Source of the DNA: Pseudopedobacter sp965218985
Lineage (GTDB): Bacteria > Bacteroidota > Bacteroidia > Sphingobacteriales > Sphingobacteriaceae
Reading direction: 5' to 3'
Length of the DNA stretch: 64,000 nt
Assembly: GCA_965218985.1 (NCBI GenBank)
Contig: CBDCMP010000007.1
Location: forward strand, 2,798,894 to 2,862,893
In this document: piece by piece, positions 24,177 through 33,307 of the stretch
Layout: each line of letters begins with the position of its first letter
Numbering within the stretch: the first letter of the stretch is position 1
Position numbers and translations under genes: made by a program
Notes under the pieces: generated by a model
Told to the model about the DNA's origin: nothing
Database searches by the model: none
Seen by the model: the letters and a program-made list of their open reading frames with translations, nothing else

Positions 24177-24941
24177 TTAATTCTCTCTCAGGTCTTTTCC
24201 GGTTAAACTGATGAAAACATCTTCCAAATTTGCTTTCTTCACTTCCTTCCTTCTCTCAAAGCCTGATGCCACCAGATCATCAACAAACTGATCCGGAGAG
24301 TTGATGCCAATGATTTGGCCATTATCAATGAAAGCAACACGGTCGCAAAGCACTTCAGCTTCATCCATATAGTGGGTGGTGAGTACAATAGTGGTTCCCG
24401 ATGCTCTTATCTCTAATATCAGATCCCAAAGGTTTCTCCGGGCCTGTGGGTCTAAACCCGTGGTCGGCTCGTCTAAAAAAATGATTTTAGGTTGATTGAT
24501 GAGTGTGGTGGCGATGGAGAAACGCTGCTTTTGTCCACCAGAAAGTTCTTTATATTTTGATTTAGATTTTTCTGTAAGTGCCACTTTCTCTAAAAGCTCA
24601 TGGGCGTTTACCTTAATTCCATATAGGCCAGAGAAGAGCTGGATCAGTTCCGTTAAATTCAAATTCGGATAATACCCTGCGGCCTGTAGCTGTACGCCAA
24701 TGATATGTTTGATTTCATTTGGTGATTTCTCCAGATCATAACCGCCAATATGGATTTCTCCGGAAGTTTTGGCTCTCAGGGTTTCCATAATCTCCAAAGT
24801 AGTGGTTTTACCTGCACCGTTAGGGCCTAACAAGCCAAAGATCTCGCCCTCCTTCACCTCAAAGCTGATGCCTTTCACAGCTTCGAAATTTTCGTACTTT
24901 TTAACGAGCTTATTCACGGAAATGATGATTTTTTCATTCAT
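24177..24941 (-). CDS. ABC transporter ATP-binding protein
   Basis: A 254-residue ATPase with Walker A GPNGAGKTTT, Q-loop region GVQLQAAGYYP, signature LSGGQKQR, Walker B IIFLDEPTTGLD and switch His in TTHYMDEAE. This is the CcmA/DrrA-like class that pairs with ABC-2 permeases. It is the first gene of a two-gene minus-strand operon with the permease at 23029. A TACTTTTA motif just upstream on the minus strand resembles a -7 box. Confidence 0.93.
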   Translation of the reverse strand: MNEKIIISVNKLVKKYENFEAVKGISFEVKEGEIFGLLGPNGAGKTTTLEIMETLRAKTSGEIHIGGYDLEKSPNEIKHIIGVQLQAAGYYPNLNLTELIQLFSGLYGIKVNAHELLEKVALTEKSKSKYKELSGGQKQRFSIATTLINQPKIIFLDEPTTGLDPQARRNLWDLILEIRASGTTIVLTTHYMDEAEVLCDRVAFIDNGQIIGINSPDQFVDDLVASGFERRKEVKKANLEDVFISLTGKDLREN

Positions 24942-25138
24942 GCCCTAAAAGTAAAGCCTTCCAAGGGAATTTTAAAAAATCTTCTGATGAATGGTGTAAT
25001 AAATTCGGTGAGTTGTGGATTTCTAAAGGTCAGCGTTCAATAGCTGGACCGCTTCATCAGGAGAAAAACCAAGATTTCCGATTTTTTAAATCTTTTATGT
25101 TTCGGGTAACTATGGGATAAAGTCAGAATTTTTAGATG

Positions 25139-26236
25139 TTAAAGCATCGCCACAAAATCATCGAATAAATACCTGGAATCATGTGGGCCCGGAGAGGACT
25201 CCGGGTGATACTGCACAGAGAATGCTTTTTTACCTTTCACTCTGATTCCTTCTATTGATTTATCGTTCAGATTCACATGAGTCACCTCCACCTTATCAGA
25301 ATTTCTGATCTCCTCAGCAATTACTCCGAACCCATGATTCTGAGAGGTCACTTCGCAATGGTCTTTGATCACATTCTTAACAGGATGGTTCAATCCACGG
25401 TGACCATTGAACATTTTCAGGGTTCCCACTCCGTTTGCCTGGGCAAGTAATTGATGGCCCAGGCAAATCCCAAACAAGGGCTTATCAGCATCCAAAATTT
25501 CCTTAACGGTATCAATGGCGTAGGGCATGGCAGCCGGATCACCCGGACCATTAGAGATGAAATAACCATTGGGCTGCCATTCCTCCATTTCTTTAAATGT
25601 AGTTTTTGCAGGATATATTTTAGCATAAACTCCTCTTTCAGAGAAATTCCTCAGTATATTTTTCTTCACTCCCAGATCCAGGACCGCCACTTTCAAGGCT
25701 GCATTTTCATCACCTACAAAATAAGGTTCAGTGGTGCTCACTTGTGAAGAAAGCTCCAAGCCATCCATGGAAGGCACTTCCGCTAATTTTTTCTTCAACT
25801 CTTCGATAGCTAAAATCTCTGAAGAGATGATGGCGTTCATCGCACCTTTATCTCGGATGTGTCTCACAATCTCACGCGTGTCCACATCGGAGATGCCAAC
25901 GATGTGCTCATCCTGAAAATAATCCTGCAAAGATTGGTCAGCCTGTTTTCTACTGAAGGGGATGTTGAAATTTTTACAAACCAGTCCGGCTATTTTAATG
26001 GTTTCAGACTCGATCTCCTCTTCATTAATCCCGTAGTTACCAATATGAGCGTTGGTAGTCACCATGATCTGCCCAAAATAGGAGGGGTCTGTGAAAACCT
26101 CTTGATAGCCTGTCATGCCGGTGTTGAAACAAATCTCTCCGGTGGCGGTACCAATTTTTCCGGCAGCTTTGCCGTAGAAAACAGTTCCATCTGCTAAGAG
26201 GAGTACCGCGGGTAATTTGGTGTAGTATGCGTTCAT
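25139..26236 (-). CDS. carA: Carbamoyl-phosphate synthase, small (glutaminase) subunit
   Basis: At 365 residues this is the usual CarA length. The N-terminal CPSase small-chain domain (CFNTGMTGYQEVFTDPSY) is followed by a class I glutamine amidotransferase domain with FGICLGHQ (catalytic Cys258) and VQYHPE (His344, Glu346). It releases ammonia from glutamine for carbamoyl phosphate, feeding pyrimidine and arginine synthesis. The large subunit gene carB is not in the window. The neighbours are unrelated, so this is probably a single-gene unit. Confidence 0.96.
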   Translation of the reverse strand: MNAYYTKLPAVLLLADGTVFYGKAAGKIGTATGEICFNTGMTGYQEVFTDPSYFGQIMVTTNAHIGNYGINEEEIESETIKIAGLVCKNFNIPFSRKQADQSLQDYFQDEHIVGISDVDTREIVRHIRDKGAMNAIISSEILAIEELKKKLAEVPSMDGLELSSQVSTTEPYFVGDENAALKVAVLDLGVKKNILRNFSERGVYAKIYPAKTTFKEMEEWQPNGYFISNGPGDPAAMPYAIDTVKEILDADKPLFGICLGHQLLAQANGVGTLKMFNGHRGLNHPVKNVIKDHCEVTSQNHGFGVIAEEIRNSDKVEVTHVNLNDKSIEGIRVKGKKAFSVQYHPESSPGPHDSRYLFDDFVAML

Positions 26237-26352
26237 TTTTTATGGGTGTTATTGAATGGAGGGGAACTTAAAGAAAATGGGTTTGGGATGGAATGAAATT
26301 CCGTGATGCTGGTGTTGAAAGTAAGGCTGGTCTTATCATTCATCTCGGGGTG

Positions 26353-26360
26353 CAAATTTA
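26353..26360 (-). promoter_or_regulatory. Candidate -7 box of carA
   Basis: Minus-strand TAAATTTG matches TAnnTTTG. Transcription from it would give a carA leader of about 110 bases. No conserved riboswitch was recognised in that leader. Confidence 0.4.
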
Positions 26361-26423
26361 TAGTTTTTAGTGGATAATCAGATATGATTCTCCTTTTTAA
26401 ATTTTAAAGCGCAATCATTTTTC

Positions 26424-26431
26424 TAACTTTG
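26424..26431 (+). promoter_or_regulatory. Candidate -7 box of panB
   Basis: TAACTTTG matches TAnnTTTG and lies 33 bases before the panB start codon. The -33 region is not clearly recognisable. Confidence 0.4.
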
Positions 26432-26464
26432 AACTATTGAATGATTACAATTTAAATCAGAACT

Positions 26465-27280
26465 ATGTCCGTTCATAAAGAGCTGAAAAGAATCACCACA
26501 CATATTTTGCAGGAGATGAAGAATAAGGGGGAGAAGATCGCCATGCTCACGGCCTATGATTTCTCCATGGCCCGGGTGGTGGATGAAGGGGGGATAGATA
26601 TTATCTTAGTTGGAGATTCGGCCTCTATGGTGATGTCCGGACATGAAACCACGCTTCCCATTACTTTGGATCAGATGATTTATCATGCAGCATCGGTAAT
26701 CAGAGGTACTAAAAGAGCTCTGGTGGTGGTTGACCTGCCATTTGGTTCTTATCAGGGAAATTCTAAGGAGGCCTTAAACTCTGCTATACGCATCATGAAG
26801 GAATCAGGTGCCCATGGTGTGAAGCTAGAAGGTGGCATAGAGGTAGCGGAGTCAATAGAACGTATTGTTGCAGCGGGAATTCCTGTAATGGGACATTTAG
26901 GCTTAACGCCTCAATCTATCTATAAATTCGGCACCTATACGGTAAGGGCAAAAGAGGATGCTGAAGCTGATAAGCTCAAAACAGACATCAAATGCCTGCA
27001 GGAGGCAGGTTGCTTTTCAGTGGTGTTGGAGAAAATCCCTGCTTCCCTGGCCAAAGAAGTCACTGAAAGCGTACAAATCCCAACCATTGGCATTGGTGCA
27101 GGTCATTATTGTGACGGGCAGGTTTTGGTGGTAAACGATATGATTGGACTAACCAAAGGATTCACCCCCAGATTCCTTCGTCAATATCTTAACCTTTTCG
27201 AACAAATCAATGGGGCTGTGAAATCTTATATCAAAGATGTGAAGAGTGGGGATTTCCCAAGCGATAAAGAACAATATTAG
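26465..27280 (+). CDS. panB: 3-methyl-2-oxobutanoate hydroxymethyltransferase
   Basis: This 271-residue protein has the PanB motifs in order: AMLTAYDFSMARVVDEGG, ILVGDSASMV (metal-binding Asp), GAHGVKLEGG, GHLGLTPQSI and GIGAGHYCDGQVLV. It transfers a hydroxymethyl group from methylenetetrahydrofolate to 2-oxoisovalerate to give ketopantoate, the first step of pantothenate and coenzyme A synthesis. No other pan genes are adjacent. Confidence 0.96.
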   Translation: MSVHKELKRITTHILQEMKNKGEKIAMLTAYDFSMARVVDEGGIDIILVGDSASMVMSGHETTLPITLDQMIYHAASVIRGTKRALVVVDLPFGSYQGNSKEALNSAIRIMKESGAHGVKLEGGIEVAESIERIVAAGIPVMGHLGLTPQSIYKFGTYTVRAKEDAEADKLKTDIKCLQEAGCFSVVLEKIPASLAKEVTESVQIPTIGIGAGHYCDGQVLVVNDMIGLTKGFTPRFLRQYLNLFEQINGAVKSYIKDVKSGDFPSDKEQY

Positions 27281-27455
27281 TTTTAATCCGTATACTTTCT
27301 CTTAAGTTTATTAGAGATTGATTTTTAATACGGAGCAGCATAAGCTTCAGGTGAGAGAATGCTGTGAATTTGGATTCTCTGAAGAATGCAGTAAAGGCTT
27401 AGCTGGTCATTCAGGTGCTCAAAAATTAATTTATTCACTCAGGCATCGCTAAAAC

Positions 27456-28175
27456 ATGGTACAAACAGAATTCTACAAGATAACAGCTAAGGATATTCTC
27501 TATGAGGATAATCATCTCATCGCCGTTTATAAAAAAGCAGGCTGGATAGTGCAGGTGGATGATACAGGTGACCCCTCTTTGGACGAGATGGTAAAAGCTT
27601 ACATCGCTGAAAAATATAACAAACCCAATGGCGCATTTTTAGGAGTGGTCCATCGTTTGGATCGTCCGGTAAGCGGAGTGATTTTATTTGCAAAAACCTC
27701 CAAGGCTTTAGACCGTATCAATAAAATGTTTAAGGAGCGGGAGATGCATAAAACTTATTGGGCAGTGGTAAGGCAAAAACCGGCTAAAATGCAGGGTAAT
27801 TTGGAGCACTGGCTGGTAAAGAATCCTAAAAAAAACATCACGACAGCTTATCATACAGAAATTAAAGGAAGTCAGCGAGCTGAATTGAATTTCAAAGTTT
27901 TAGGCTTTTTAAACGATTATTACCTTATTGAAGTTGATCCGATCACGGGCCGACCCCATCAGATCAGGGTGCAAATGGCCACTTTAGGCAGTCCGATTGT
28001 GGGGGATAACAAGTATGGCTATCCAAGAGGCAGCCGTAAGAAAAGTATCTCTTTACATGCCTTACGTTTGCAGTTCATCCATCCGGTGAAAAAAGAAAAA
28101 ATTGACATATTCGCACCTTTGCCCAAAGATGGGTTTTGGGAGAAATTTCAGGGATTTTTACCTGATGTCAAATAA
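27456..28175 (+). CDS. RluA-family pseudouridine synthase
   Basis: The 239-residue enzyme has the RluA motif VVHRLDRPVSG with the catalytic Asp69, and a C-terminal GRPHQIRVQMA element. No S4 domain precedes the catalytic domain, so it is the short form. It isomerises uridine to pseudouridine in rRNA or tRNA; the target site cannot be predicted. It ends 8 bases before the convergent patatin gene. Confidence 0.92.
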   Translation: MVQTEFYKITAKDILYEDNHLIAVYKKAGWIVQVDDTGDPSLDEMVKAYIAEKYNKPNGAFLGVVHRLDRPVSGVILFAKTSKALDRINKMFKEREMHKTYWAVVRQKPAKMQGNLEHWLVKNPKKNITTAYHTEIKGSQRAELNFKVLGFLNDYYLIEVDPITGRPHQIRVQMATLGSPIVGDNKYGYPRGSRKKSISLHALRLQFIHPVKKEKIDIFAPLPKDGFWEKFQGFLPDVK

Positions 28176-28183
28176 AATTTGTG

Positions 28184-29233
28184 CTAATGTATAGGATGAG
28201 GCTTTAATGTATCCGCCATCTCATCCAGCTTAAGTTTAATCAAATTATCCACCACTACATCAATCACCTGATTTCGTTGACTGATCATCCGGTCAGCTAA
28301 AGCCATCAATTTTTGAATATTTTTTGGACTTGCAGCATCCAGCTGTTCCTCAACGCTTTGAAGATTGAGCGGTTCCAGTCTAACATAATGATCGGGTATC
28401 CCTAAAAAACTGAAGATTTGTTTCATATAGAAGTGGCTGGTTTCTGTTGCAGCGCTCATCATCATATCCAATAGAGCAGGCACTACAAAAAGTGCCTTAG
28501 TGTCACTTAATTCATCGCTATCATAAGATTGTTTAGAGACTCCCGTCCCTAGTGAAAGAATATAGATGTCTTTGGGTATGAGTTCTTCAGGCTCTTTTTT
28601 GATCTCTACAAAAGCACTCAAAGATGGATTGGTGGCGAAAATACCCCCATCCAATAGCGGATATCTCACCCCGGCTAAAGAATGGATTTCTGCGACGCTA
28701 AAATAAGTTGGTGCGGCTGAAGTGGCTCTGCATACATCTCTTACATAAAAATCACGGCTTTCACCTCGTGTTTCGGCCACTTTTTGCCTGAAGAAATGAG
28801 CTTTTCTCAGCTCAATATTATAAGCAGTGATAATACAAGGTTTAATGAGCTCACTCAGTTTAACATCTTCAAAATAGTCTGAAAGGATACTTTCCAGAAC
28901 TCTGGCATCATAACGTTCCGTGACCCATCCAATATCGGCAAAAAATTTCTTCATTCCTTTCGATGCGAAAATCTTGGAACCATTTTCAATATATAGGTTC
29001 AAAGCTTCTTTGGCCGAAAACCTGGGTCTTTTAGGATCTTCTTTAGAAGGACATAAAAGCAGGCATATTAAGATTCCGCCTGTACTGGTTCCAGCAAAAA
29101 AATCAAAATAATCTGCAAGAAAAGCGTGCGGGTCTCCCGTTCTTTGCTTTAAACGTTCTTCGAGTTCTACGAGCACCATACCAGGAATGATTCCTTTTAT
29201 GCCACCCCCATCTATGGATAAAATTGTTTTCAT
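28184..29233 (-). CDS. Patatin-like phospholipase (CBASS effector-like fold, stand-alone)
   Basis: The start is chosen at MKTILSIDGGGIKG (29233), preceded by AGGAAAA; a longer frame begins at 29263. The 349-residue protein has the oxyanion-hole GGGIKG, nucleophile elbow GTSTGG and catalytic dyad DGG (LLDGGIFATNPS). The patatin class deacylates phospholipids or other acyl esters. No signal peptide is visible, so it is cytoplasmic. CBASS phage-defence effectors share this fold, but no nucleotide cyclase gene lies nearby, so a housekeeping lipid role is equally likely. Confidence 0.9.
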   Translation of the reverse strand: MKTILSIDGGGIKGIIPGMVLVELEERLKQRTGDPHAFLADYFDFFAGTSTGGILICLLLCPSKEDPKRPRFSAKEALNLYIENGSKIFASKGMKKFFADIGWVTERYDARVLESILSDYFEDVKLSELIKPCIITAYNIELRKAHFFRQKVAETRGESRDFYVRDVCRATSAAPTYFSVAEIHSLAGVRYPLLDGGIFATNPSLSAFVEIKKEPEELIPKDIYILSLGTGVSKQSYDSDELSDTKALFVVPALLDMMMSAATETSHFYMKQIFSFLGIPDHYVRLEPLNLQSVEEQLDAASPKNIQKLMALADRMISQRNQVIDVVVDNLIKLKLDEMADTLKPHPIH

Positions 29234-29268
29234 TTTTCCTAAATTAGTAATAAATGAAAACAATTGAT

Positions 29269-30231
29269 TTAATTCCTGAAATTCTGAGTGACCATGATCC
29301 CATAAATGCCACCGTCCATAATTCCTATGCCCACTCTTTTGAATTTTGGATTCAGGATATTCGCCCTGTGTCCTGGAGAATTCATCAATCCCATGTGTGC
29401 GATCTCCACAGTCTGAGCCAATGCCAAATTCTCTCCAGCCGTGAGGAAAGTTGCATGATGTGCCCTCATCCTGTCAAAAGGGTCTTTGTGGTCCAAATTG
29501 ATGTGTGAAAAATATCCTTTCTGAAACATGTCTTTGGAATGCGCTCTGGCCACTGTTCTTAATAAAGTGTCCCTTTCCAGTGGTCTTAAACCAGATTTGG
29601 TTCTCTCCTCGTTAACTAATACCAATAAGTGATTTTCAAGTTTTTCATTGGCTACCGGGTGTTCCACCTTGAAATGTAAATACACCGTCTCCTCCGACTC
29701 TGGCTCAATGGTAAGTTTGCTGATGGATTGTTTTACCTTCTCGCTGATATCCGGAGCGATATGATGATCTATAATTTCTAATTTTTGGGTAAGTGAACCG
29801 GCTATTTCACTGTCTCTTGTCTTTGCAGTTAAACCGGGCCATAAAGGAAGAAATAAAAAAATCAAGGCTATTAAAGCAGCATAGAAAAAACCCCGGATAC
29901 AACCCGGGATCAATCCCAAGGTCCTGTTTAATGTGCTTCGATGGGTTTTTACAGAGATGTTTTTAACCAAGCGATAGATGATTACTCCAATAACCAATCT
30001 GGCAATGAGGATGGCAATAAGGAATGAGAAAGGGAAAAGCCATCTTTCCTGGATAGTGAAGTGGGCACCCAAGGAGTTGGCTATATGAGGATAAAAATAA
30101 AAGGCTGCCAATAGGCTGGCGGCCAAAGCGATGAGCTCTAAAAAACCGAGAATGAAACCCCTCCGCCATCCATGGTAAATAGCTAACATTATAATAGCTG
30201 TAAGGATGAAATCAACATAATTTAACATCAT
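29269..30231 (-). CDS. CvpA-type membrane domain fused to a CAP/SCP domain
   Basis: The start is put at MMLNYVDFIL (30231); a TTG further up (30282) overlaps the manA stop but adds a sequence unlike the family. The first 160 residues form a four-helix CvpA/colicin V production-like membrane domain (FILTAIIMLAIYHGWRRGFI). The C-terminal about 125 residues form a CAP domain with LVNEERTKSGLRPL, ARAHSKDMFQKGYFSH and GENLA, ending in MNSPGHRANILNPKFKRVGIG. The CAP part should face the periplasm. The role is unknown. Confidence 0.85.
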   Translation of the reverse strand: MMLNYVDFILTAIIMLAIYHGWRRGFILGFLELIALAASLLAAFYFYPHIANSLGAHFTIQERWLFPFSFLIAILIARLVIGVIIYRLVKNISVKTHRSTLNRTLGLIPGCIRGFFYAALIALIFLFLPLWPGLTAKTRDSEIAGSLTQKLEIIDHHIAPDISEKVKQSISKLTIEPESEETVYLHFKVEHPVANEKLENHLLVLVNEERTKSGLRPLERDTLLRTVARAHSKDMFQKGYFSHINLDHKDPFDRMRAHHATFLTAGENLALAQTVEIAHMGLMNSPGHRANILNPKFKRVGIGIMDGGIYGIMVTQNFRN

Positions 30232-30278
30232 CGGTTTGTTTGCAAAAAACAAACCAAGAAATGGAACAGTCAGAAAAG

Positions 30279-31253
30279 TCAATCTATATAACTTTCCAGG
30301 ATCTTAAATCCTTTGTTTGTGGTCATCATCACTTTTTCAGTGTTTGCTGGCAGCAGAATGCAATCTCCCATACTAACTGGTAATTCCTCCACTCCGTATT
30401 TTAAAATATAGGAGCCTTCTACGCAAACGTGAATCACGAAACTGTCCAATACGCTGTAATCTCTGGATGTTTCCTGACTGTAATTTAAAATATTGGTGGT
30501 GAAGTAAGGGCAATCCACTAATTCCACTGGTTGGTTCATGACATGCTCATACCTGGTTTTATAATCCGCATAAAAATTGTAATCTATGGCATCCAACGCT
30601 TCTTCCACATGAAGTTCTCTTTTCTGACCTTTATCGTCCACACGGTCAAAATCATAGATGCGATAGGTGATGTCTGATGTCTGTTGTATCTCGGCAATCA
30701 ATAAACCCCTTCCAATGGTGTGGACCCGTCCTGCCGGTAAGAAGAACACGTCACCGGCCTGAACTTCTTCTTTATTCAGGATTTCAGTGAGCTCTCCGGC
30801 TTTAAACTTGGATAAATAAAGCTCTTTGTCCATTTTCTGGTTAAACCCGGATATGAGCGTTGAACCCTCATCGGCCTGAAGCACATACCACATTTCAGTT
30901 TTGCCAAAGGAATGGTGGCGTTTTTCCGCCAGTTCATCATTGGGATGTACTTGAATGGAGAGGTCATCATTGGCATCAATGAATTTGACTAAAAGCGGGA
31001 AATTGTTCCCAAATCTTTCATAAACCTTTTTCCCAACCAGGTTTTCTTTTTCCTGATCTAACAAGTCTGATAAGGAGGTGCCAGAAAGCGGGCCATTGGC
31101 GATGATAGAGACCTCAGATTTCACACCTGAAATCTCCCAGGTCTCGCCGCAATTTGGAAGCGGACTGAAATCTTTCCCTAAATAGGTTTTTATCTTATTC
31201 CCTCCCCAGATCTTATCTTTAAATATGGTTTTGAATTTTAACGGATATAACAT
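30279..31253 (-). CDS. manA: Mannose-6-phosphate isomerase, class I type
   Basis: This 324-residue cupin enzyme has FKDKIWGG at the N-terminus and the zinc ligands in SIQVHPND, GKTEMWYVL and LPAGRVHTIG. It interconverts mannose-6-phosphate and fructose-6-phosphate in the cytoplasm. That could feed GDP-mannose into the nearby exopolysaccharide locus, though the gene is not part of that operon. It is the first gene of a minus-strand pair with the CvpA-CAP gene. Confidence 0.93.
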   Translation of the reverse strand: MLYPLKFKTIFKDKIWGGNKIKTYLGKDFSPLPNCGETWEISGVKSEVSIIANGPLSGTSLSDLLDQEKENLVGKKVYERFGNNFPLLVKFIDANDDLSIQVHPNDELAEKRHHSFGKTEMWYVLQADEGSTLISGFNQKMDKELYLSKFKAGELTEILNKEEVQAGDVFFLPAGRVHTIGRGLLIAEIQQTSDITYRIYDFDRVDDKGQKRELHVEEALDAIDYNFYADYKTRYEHVMNQPVELVDCPYFTTNILNYSQETSRDYSVLDSFVIHVCVEGSYILKYGVEELPVSMGDCILLPANTEKVMMTTNKGFKILESYID

Positions 31254-31375
31254 TTTGTTTAATATTAAGTATGAATTACTGAAAACATTTTAGGTTTGAT
31301 GTTGATTTAAAGAGTATAGAATTTTTATTTTAACATTGATGTGATTGAATTGGGCTTAAAATTATAAATAATACG

Positions 31376-32140
31376 ATGAGTAATTGGAATTTAAATGGAA
31401 AAAGAGCATTAGTTAGTGGGGGAACAAAGGGAATTGGAAGAGCAGTGGTAGAAGAATTCACACAATTGGGGGCCTCAGTTATTTTCACGGCCCGTGATGT
31501 GGTGACCATTAACGAGATGGAAAGAGAATTTCAGGAGAAGGGGATGGAGGTTTATGGATTGGTTGCAGATGCTTCATCACCAACAGATAGGGAGAAGTTG
31601 GTGGAGTTTGTCCAAAATAAATGGGAAAGTTTGGACATATTGGTAAATAATGCAGGAACAAACATTAGGAAGGAGACCATCAATTATTCCGATCAAGAAT
31701 ACAGAAAGATTTTTGAAACCAATTTCTTTAGCGCATTTGAGCTTTGCAGGTTATGTCATGCTTGGCTAAGATCATCACAAAATGCATCAATCATTAATAT
31801 TGCCTCAGTAGCCGGAGAATTCAACGTGGGCACAGGCTCTCCGTATGCGTCTTCAAAAGCCGCTATGATTCAGTTGAGCAGACACCTGGCTGTTGAATGG
31901 GCAAAGGATGGTATAAGGGTGAACACTGTTTCGCCCTGGTTCACCGTGACTCCTTTAACTGAAGGCTATTTAGCTAATCTGGAAAAATTGAAACAAATAG
32001 TGGATAGAACGCCAATGGGCAGAATAGCTCAACCGCAAGAGGTGGCTGGTGCCGTTGCTTTCTTTGCCATGGATAAAGCTTCTTATATAAGTGGTCAGCA
32101 TTTAATGACTGACGGAGGAGTAACTTCAGGGATTTTTTAA
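31376..32140 (+). CDS. SDR family oxidoreductase
   Basis: This 254-residue short-chain dehydrogenase has the Rossmann motif SGGTKGIGRA (residues 15-24), NNAG, catalytic Ser in NIASVAG and Tyr-Lys in YASSK, and DGG near the C-terminus. It most resembles tropinone-reductase-like SDRs and uses NAD(P)H. The substrate is unknown. It stands alone between manA and the start of the exopolysaccharide region. Confidence 0.93.
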   Translation: MSNWNLNGKRALVSGGTKGIGRAVVEEFTQLGASVIFTARDVVTINEMEREFQEKGMEVYGLVADASSPTDREKLVEFVQNKWESLDILVNNAGTNIRKETINYSDQEYRKIFETNFFSAFELCRLCHAWLRSSQNASIINIASVAGEFNVGTGSPYASSKAAMIQLSRHLAVEWAKDGIRVNTVSPWFTVTPLTEGYLANLEKLKQIVDRTPMGRIAQPQEVAGAVAFFAMDKASYISGQHLMTDGGVTSGIF

Positions 32141-32184
32141 CAGGCTCCAGGTAAAGAAATTGCCGGGGTGGTTGCAGGATTTAA

Positions 32185-32988
32185 TTATTGTTTCTCGCTG
32201 ACGTAGTTTCTCTTCTGGTCCATCTCACATTCATATAGGTGATGAAGTTGATGGGGATGAATTTTTCTTTTGAAAATATCAAATATAAATACAGGGCCAT
32301 AGTACAGGTAACGCTTCCACATCCTCTTGGGTTCCTTAACCAGTCTTCCAATCCATTCCATACCTAAGTTGATCCAAACTTTTCCGGGACGATCCACTGT
32401 GCCCGCATAAAAATCAAATGCTGCACCTATAGACACTATGGTTTTTGCATGTAATTTTGATTTATTGGCATAAGCCCATTTCTCCTGTTTAGGGGCTGTC
32501 ATCCCAATGAACAAAATATCAGGCTTGAACTGATTAACTTCCTTGATCATTTTTTCTGTGTCTTCTTGGGAAAACACATTCTTATATGGAGGGGAATAAG
32601 AGCCGGCTTTGATGGATGGATATTCTATAGCTAATCTTTTTTTGATTTCCTTTAACGTGTTTTCTGATGATCCTAAATAGAAACAGGTACCGCCTTTTGC
32701 ATTTAAGTTTTTTAGATAGAATTTGTGAAGATCCGCTCCGGCTACTTTTTTTATTTTTTTGCCCGTTTCTATTTTAACTGCAGCAACAATAGCCACGCCA
32801 TCTGGCAGTAAAATGTCTGAATGAAGCAGGGCATTTTTGAAAAGAGGATCTTTCTCCCCGATACAATAGGAGTACTGATTGATGGTACTTACCAAAACGG
32901 TGGAATTTGAACGAAACTCACTTAAATCTCCACAAAAAATATGGTACCCTAAGCTATTCACATAACTCATTTCATTCACTTTTTTCAT
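32185..32988 (-). CDS. WecG/TagA/CpsF family glycosyltransferase
   Basis: This 267-residue protein has family GT26 motifs: LLPDGVAIVAA, VAGADLHKFYL, YLGSSENTL and GMTAPKQEKWAY. Members add the second sugar (for example ManNAc-type) to a lipid-linked first sugar on the cytoplasmic face of the membrane. It is on the opposite strand to the main exopolysaccharide operon but borders it, so a role in the same polymer is likely. Confidence 0.9.
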   Translation of the reverse strand: MKKVNEMSYVNSLGYHIFCGDLSEFRSNSTVLVSTINQYSYCIGEKDPLFKNALLHSDILLPDGVAIVAAVKIETGKKIKKVAGADLHKFYLKNLNAKGGTCFYLGSSENTLKEIKKRLAIEYPSIKAGSYSPPYKNVFSQEDTEKMIKEVNQFKPDILFIGMTAPKQEKWAYANKSKLHAKTIVSIGAAFDFYAGTVDRPGKVWINLGMEWIGRLVKEPKRMWKRYLYYGPVFIFDIFKRKIHPHQLHHLYECEMDQKRNYVSEKQ

Positions 32989-33307
32989 TCAAAAAATTCC
33001 TATTTATGAGAAATTACTCAAGTTTATTATTTTGGTGACTCCGCTGTAATTATCAGAACAATGACATTCTTTAAAAGAACAGGGGGGAATATATATTACA
33101 ACAATACAAAATTAATATTGTTGATGATGCCAAATTAAACCATTTAATTGACACACCTATGATTAGTGTTGACCAATATGATTAGTTTTGTCCTAAAAAA
33201 AGTATAAATAGGTGTGACAATAACTCATCTATATACGAAATTTATACTTTAAAGGTTCCTTACATACATTACGCATTCAATATAAAAAACTTTTCATCTA
33301 TAATAAA
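32989..33307. promoter_or_regulatory. Divergent regulatory region at the exopolysaccharide locus edge
   Basis: This gap separates the divergent WecG-type and beta-helix genes. It holds a direct repeat, TATGATTAGTGTTG (33159-33172) and TATGATTAGTTTTG (33177-33190). Both copies lie between the arms of an imperfect inverted repeat, TGACACACCTAT (33149-33160) and ATAGGTGTGACA (33208-33219). The layout looks like operator sites. No gene is seen. Confidence 0.45.

Noticed and set aside
28184..29233. Patatin as part of a CBASS phage-defence operon
   Set aside because: No cyclic-nucleotide synthase, Cap2/Cap3 or other defence gene is adjacent; the neighbours are housekeeping genes.
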